Shown here in pieces: positions 59,048 to 64,000 of a DNA stretch of 64,000 nucleotides. Both the position numbers and the translations under genes were made by a program. Position 1 is the stretch's first letter, and every line of letters starts with the position of its first letter. The notes beneath the pieces are model-generated. The model had not been told where the DNA came from. It was given only the letters and a program-made list of their open reading frames with translations, and did not search any database. Origin of the DNA: Diplonema papillatum. Taxonomy: Eukaryota; Euglenozoa; Diplonemea; Diplonemida; Diplonemidae. The DNA is taken from the NCBI GenBank assembly GCA_030068145.1, contig JAPJBO010000269.1, positions 62,001 to 126,000 of the forward strand, given 5' to 3'.

Positions 59048-59906
59048 CTGAATGATACGGAAGTTCGGAACTTTCATCATGCGACAAACAGGCCTCGGCT
59101 CGGATCAGAAGAACGTCTCCATTCCCCGCTATGCGGGCTTCTTCCCGGTTTGTGTCACTTGTGACGCACTTCACTCCTCGTCTGCGCGTAGACTGCTCCG
59201 CGAGCCGGTGCATCTTTTCGGACTCTGGGGAGGAAGAGAAAACTCCGCTTCTCCGCCAACCGGGCTTGCTTGTAATTTACAGTTAACGTTCGCTTGAAAT
59301 TCCGGGGCGTTAGGGTCTCCGTGTGACCGTTCATGAATGGGTTCTCTTAGAGCAAGAAAGTGCTATATGGTTACGGGTTGTATATTTGGTGCGCGCTTTC
59401 GTTATGGGTTATGGCCGAATTTGACCGAAACTCTGGCCCCGCAAGGGGGGGAGTCTGGTTGAAGCCTGAAGATCGTGCCTTGGTTGAATGATACGGAAGT
59501 TTGGAACTTTCATCATGCGACAAACAGGCCTCGGCTTGGATCAGAAAAACGTCTCCATTCCCCGCTGTGCGGGCTTCTTCCGTTTGTGTCACTTGTGACG
59601 CTCGTCTGCGCGTAGACTGCTCCGCGAAGGCGGTGCATCTTTTCGGACCCTGGGGAGGAAGAGAAAACTCCACTTCTCCGCCAACCGGGCTTGCTTGTAA
59701 TTTACGGTTAACGTTCGCTTGAAATTCCGGGGTGTTAGGGTCTCCGTGTGACCGTTCATGAATGGGTTCTCTTAGAGCAAGAAAGGGCTATATGGTTACG
59801 GGTTGTATATTTGGTGCGCGCTTTCGTTATGGGTTATGGCCGAATTTGACCGAAACTCTGGCCCGCAAGGGGAGTCGGGTTGAAGCCTGAAGATCGTGCC
59901 TTAACA
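59048..59906 (+). repeat. ~430-bp tandem duplication containing R2
   Basis: 59048-59483 and 59484-59906 share GAATGATACGGAAGTT, TTTCATCATGCGACAAACAG, GCGTAGACTGCTCCGCG, GGGAGGAAGAGAAAACTCC, a full R2 start and GAAGCCTGAAGATCGTGCCT. The first unit lies directly upstream of the TBC gene's start codon, so it probably contains or replaced its promoter. The second abuts the minisatellite. Confidence 0.9.
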
Positions 59907-61940
59907 GTTGATCCGCAGCATCTAAAAGCCAGTCCTTTCAGAACAGGTGATCCACAGCATCTAAAAGCCAGTCCTTTCAGAACAGTGGATCCGCAGCATC
60001 TAAAAGCCAGTCCTTTCAGCACAGTTGATCCACAGCATCTAAAAGCCAGTCTTTTTCAAAACAGTTGATCCACAGCATCTAAAACCCAGTCCTTTCAGAA
60101 CAGTTGATCCACACCAAGGCCTCTACAAGCCAGTCCTTTCAGAACACGTTGATCCACAGCATTTGAATGTCAGTCCTTTCAGAACAGTGGATCCACAGCA
60201 TCTAAAAGCCAGTCCTTTCAGAACAGTGGATCCACAGCATCTAAAAGCCAGTCCTTTCAGAACAGTTGATCCACACCAAGGCCTCTACAAGCCAGTCCTT
60301 TCAGAACACGTTGATCCACAGCATTTGAATGCCAGTCCTTTCAGAACAGTGGATCCACAGCATCTAAAAGCCAGTCCTTTCAGAACAGTTGATCCACAGC
60401 ATCTAAAAGCCAGTCCTTTCAGAACAGTGGATCCACAGCATCTAAAAGCCAGTCCTTTCAGAACCGTTGATCCACAGCATCTAAAAGCCAGTCCTTTCAG
60501 AACAGTGGATCCACAGCATCTAAAAGCCAGTCTTTTCAGAACAGTTGATCCACACCAAGGCCTCTACAAGCCAGTCCTTTCAGAACACGTTGATCCACAG
60601 CATTTGAATGCCAGTCCTTTCAGAACAGTGGATCCACAGCATCTAAAAGCCAGTCCTTTCAGAACAGTGGATCCACAGCATCTAAAAGCCAGTCCTTTCA
60701 GAACAGTTGATCCACACCAAGGCCTCTACAAGCCAGTCCTTTCAGAACACGTTGATCCACAGCATTTGAATGCCAGTCCTTTCAGAACAGTGGATCCACA
60801 GCATCTAAAAGCCAGTCCTTTCAGAACAGTTGATCCACAGCATCTAAAAGCCAGTCCTTTCAGAACAGTTGATCCACAGCATCTAAAAGCCAGTCCTTTC
60901 AGAACAGTGGATCCACAGCATCTAAAAGCCAGTCCTTTCAGAACAGTGGATCCACAGCATCTAAAAGCCAGTCCTTTCAGAACAGTTGATCCACAGCATC
61001 TAAAACCCAGTCCTTTCAGAACAGTTGATCCACACCAAGGCCTCTACAAGCCAGTCCTTTCAGAACACGTTGATCCACAGCATTTGAATGCCAGTCCTTT
61101 CAGAACAGTGGATCCACAGCATCTAAAAGCCAGTCCTTTCAGAACAGTGGATCCACAGCATCTAAAAGCCAGTCTTTTCAGAACAGTTGATCCACAGCAT
61201 CTAAAAGCCAGTCCTTTCAGAACAGTTGATCCACAGCATTTGAATGCCAGTCCTTTCAGAACAGTGGATCCACAGCATCTAAAAGCCAGTCCTTTCAGAA
61301 CAGTTGATCCACAGCATCTAAAAGCCAGTCCTTTCAGAACAGTTGATCCACAGCATTTGAATGCCAGTCCTTTCAGAACAGTGGATCCACAGCATCTAAA
61401 AGCCAGTCCTTTCAGAACAGTTGATCCACAGCATCTAAAAGCCAGTCCTTTCAGAACAGTTGATCCACAGCATTTGAATGCCAGTCCTTTCAGAACAGTG
61501 GATCCACAGCATCTAAAAGCCAGTCCTTTCAGATCAGTTGATCCACAGCATCTAAAAGCCAGTCCTTTCAGAACAGTTGATCCACAGCATCTAAAACCCA
61601 GTCCTTTCAGAACAGTGGATCCACAGCATCTAAAAGCCAGTCCTTTCAGAACAGTTGATCCACAGCATCTAAAAGCCAGTCCTTTCAGAACAGTGGATCC
61701 ACAGCATCTAAAAGCCAGTCCTTTCAGAACAGTTGATCCACAGCATCTAAAACCCAGTCCTTTCAGAACAGTTGATCCACAGCATCTAAAAGCCAGTCTT
61801 TTCAGAACAGTTGATCCACGGCATCTAAAACCCAGTCCTTTCAGAACAGTTGATCCACACCAAGGCCTCCACAAGCCAGTCCTTTCAGAACACGTTGATC
61901 CACAGCATTTGAATGCCAGTCTTTCAGAACCGTTGATCGA
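59907..61940 (+). repeat. 39-bp minisatellite (~50 units) with 45-bp variants
   Basis: The basic unit is GTTGATCCACAGCATCTAAA followed by AGCCAGTCCTTTCAGAACA. The 45-bp variant has CACACCAAGGCCTCTACAAG, and another variant has CATTTGAATG. Because 39 and 45 are multiples of three, the plus strand stays open for 641 codons (13-residue VDPQHLKASPFRT) and the minus strand for 299. An interruption near 60050-60060 shifts the plus frame, which argues against coding. Confidence 0.95.
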
Positions 61941-62184
61941 CACCGGATCGAAGATGCTCGGATACCGTGCTGTGGGCGCTCAAACTTCACCCTCTCCTCG
62001 GAAGCGGACTGTGCCAGGCCTTATGCTGGTGACAATCCGGTACACAGAAAGGACAACGAGGCATTTCGCGCGAGACCGAAGGCAGTAAGACATAAAAAGA
62101 ACGGCCACAAACGAAGCGGTGAAATCCATAACGAAAAGGAAGTGCATTGTCCTTGCCTGAAAAACAACAAAGGTACTGAGTAGC

Positions 62185-62440
62185 AGTAGTATGTGTCGTC
62201 TGCTGAAGCAGCCGGAGACAGCAGGCGCAGGGGGCAGATCTTGCTTTACTTTTCTCTTCTTCATGGAGACCCGCCCCCGGCATCCCGACTGTCCAATCAC
62301 TGTCAAGGTTTGCGCCTATTGTGATGAGGTGGTTGACCAGGCCTCCACGAAGCCTTCATACACAACACGGCTACAACACGAGGATGCAGCCCAGGTGTGC
62401 ACTCAGCCATCAGGCCACGGGCTGCTAAGCACCCCCCGAC
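62185..62440 (+). repeat. R6 copy without poly(A)
   Basis: It matches 3557-3790. The plus frame reads METRPRHPDCPITVKVCAYC then DEVVDQA, more intact than the 3.6 kb copy. Confidence 0.65.
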
Positions 62441-63159
62441 CGGTCGATTTGCCACTTTTGTGGCCCTCTATTCGCCGGGCGGCGCTGTCAGCACTTGTTT
62501 CGGGTCGCATCAAGTACATGATGCTGGCGGTTGGGGATCGGCGACCGCGACTCAATTAAGGTGTGGTCAACAGCGTCGCCACGTGAAGGCCCCCCCATGA
62601 CAAAGGTTTTCGTTGAACGCAGTGCCTGATCGTTTTTTACGTGAAGCTGGATTCAGGACGCAAGTGAAAACGCCACGGTTTGCGGCGACGAACTTCTCAT
62701 TTCCTCCAACATTTCATGTTTGGTTAAAAAAAAAGAAGAAGAAAACGGGGGTCGTATTTTTCTCCTCGTCGTGCGCTTTGTGCTGCGTTCGGCCCGCCGC
62801 GGGAAAAGGAACAATAACCGCAGTACCGGGGATTCCGGTCGGCAGATCCTGCTGTTGCTTACCGGAGGGTTGAGGCCGGAGAGGAGGCGGAGGCAAAGAC
62901 ATGCAACACTGGCCCCCATATGCTCTAATTTATTTTTTGCCTGACCCTACGCATTGATTTTCAGTAGGTATTTAGCTCCAAGACAAAAGAGCTGCGTAAG
63001 CCCTACACGGAAAGCAAGGGCGGTATGATGTGTCGGGTGGGTAAGCAAGGGCGGTGAGTGTATGTGGGGGAGTGAGAAAGTCCTGCACCCACAGGATCTA
63101 CTCGGCTGTCGTTTCTTCAACACAAAATTGTCATAATAAGAAATACTTGTACACGACTA
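62441..63159. other. No recognisable gene
   Basis: Short frames only. AAGCAAGGGCGGT occurs twice (63013, 63043). Confidence 0.4.
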
Positions 63160-63470
63160 ACAGAAATACTCGACGTCAGCTGGTTTGACTCCGAATGGAA
63201 GGGAGGAAATACCAGAGGTAGAGGGGCAAAATACAATACAAACACAATCTGATGTGTTCTTCGCTTACACCACCGTGTGTTGTTTTCTCACTCAGAACTT
63301 TGACCGTGTTGTTGTGTGTGTATGTGATTTGTCGTGTAGGGGTAGACCCGCATGACCTCACGTCCGTTCAACACGTGGTTTGGTAGTTACAGCACTTGGG
63401 ATCCCTGCCCTTCTTTGTCTGGCAGCAATCGTCGAGCATTTCCTTCCAAGATGGCGCTTATGTAAAAATA
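63160..63470 (+). repeat. R1, near full length
   Basis: It has all landmarks from GAAATACTCGACGTC to CATTTCCTTCCAAGATGGCG. Confidence 0.8.
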
Positions 63471-63934
63471 CTTCGGAGAGTGCCGTCGCCGGTACTCGTT
63501 TTTTTAAAGGCAGAACATCCACAGTCCTGGACGTGGTTTCAGGTGGCGAATAGGCAAATGATCATGATCAGAGGATTCTACTCGGGCGGTTCAGGTTCCT
63601 CACGCAATCTGTGTGGCGAAAAAGAATACTGCTGGTCGTATTTGACATCCAATCATCGTCGAATCGAGAGTCTTCTCTGCACCGTACTAGACAGGCTGTT
63701 GTCAGCGAGGAACGTGAGAGTGTGCAGACAGGGTGATTTGGCCTTGTTTTCGCATCCTGCAGCCGTTATTTCAGCCTAAACGAGCGTCTGACCACTTTTC
63801 CCGCCGTTTTGGGGCATTTTACGGGCACCTGAGTGGTAGGTTTCGAGTTTTGGATTTCTGGTGACACCCCCCTTGGGTTTATGATGATTTTCCTTAAGGA
63901 ATTGGAAAACTGTTGTAGCACACGAGTGTGTGCG

Positions 63935-64000
63935 CCTGGTTTGCCAGGCAGCTGTTCGTAGCTCGTCACAGCCAGGGCCCACCCATGCTACGAGAGCACA
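63935..64000 (+). repeat. Partial relative of the 500-bp repeat, cut by the window end
   Basis: GGCAGCTGTTCGTAGCTCGT, CACAGCCAGG and TGCTACGAGAGCACA match 26296-26356 with a few differences. Confidence 0.75.

Noticed and set aside
59907..61940. 641-aa repetitive protein VDPQHLKASPFRT
   Set aside because: The minus strand is equally open, unit lengths alone explain the openness, and the plus frame is broken near 60055. Kept as a minisatellite.
63160..63470. Spliced-leader gene array among R1 copies
   Set aside because: No conserved short exon followed by a GT donor is seen, and copies are dispersed rather than tandem.

Overview
The window looks like nuclear DNA of a eukaryotic protist with large, repeat-filled introns. 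The best evidence is a TBC1D23-like gene (TBC domain plus rhodanese domain) on the minus strand, split by GT-AG introns whose phases agree across three junctions. A 5'-terminal fragment of 18S rRNA, a hAT-like transposase and tyrosine-recombinase retroelements also point to a eukaryote. The taxon cannot be fixed from the sequence. A chromerid-like or other algal alveolate/stramenopile is my guess, with low confidence.

Layout. 1-8.4 kb: dispersed repeats, a 46-bp satellite array, a retroelement scrap, and a pair of related DNA transposons (a 1.98 kb element and a 0.2 kb deletion derivative). 8.5-18.6 kb: a single-exon gene encoding five tandem bacterial-type PH (bPH_1-like) domains, and a broken paralog. 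The paralog carries a 188-bp internal inversion and is split by a 3.46 kb insertion containing a 2.6 kb TIR transposon. 18.6-27.4 kb: repeats, an 18S rRNA fragment and a 500-bp tandem repeat. 27.4-36.4 kb: a cluster of three tyrosine-recombinase (DIRS/Ngaro/VIPER-like) retroelement copies, only one with a long intact RT-RNase H frame, interleaved with four arrays of a 31-bp hairpin-forming repeat. 36.4-46.5 kb: repeats, a polyQ exon, and six perfect copies of a 114-bp unit. 46.5-53.4 kb: a 0.69 kb TIR element carrying a 101-aa ORF, a 1411-aa hAT-like transposase with five N-terminal modules and a SAP motif, and a divergently oriented Cys/His-rich protein. 53.6-59.0 kb: the TBC1D23-like gene. 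59.0-64.0 kb: a 430-bp tandem duplication, a 2-kb minisatellite with 13-codon units, and dispersed repeats.

Dispersed families are named R1-R7 in the entries. R1 is a ~300-bp element with about ten copies. R2 is a ~300-bp element whose start keeps a short reading frame ending in TGA. R3 is ~75 bp. R4 is ~270 bp. R5 encodes a Lys/Arg-rich C-terminal tail. R6 has one copy ending in a poly(A) run. R7 is ~215 bp. Most of the window is mobile or repetitive. The convincing host genes are the bPH protein and the TBC1D23-like protein, and the polyQ exon is a probable third.
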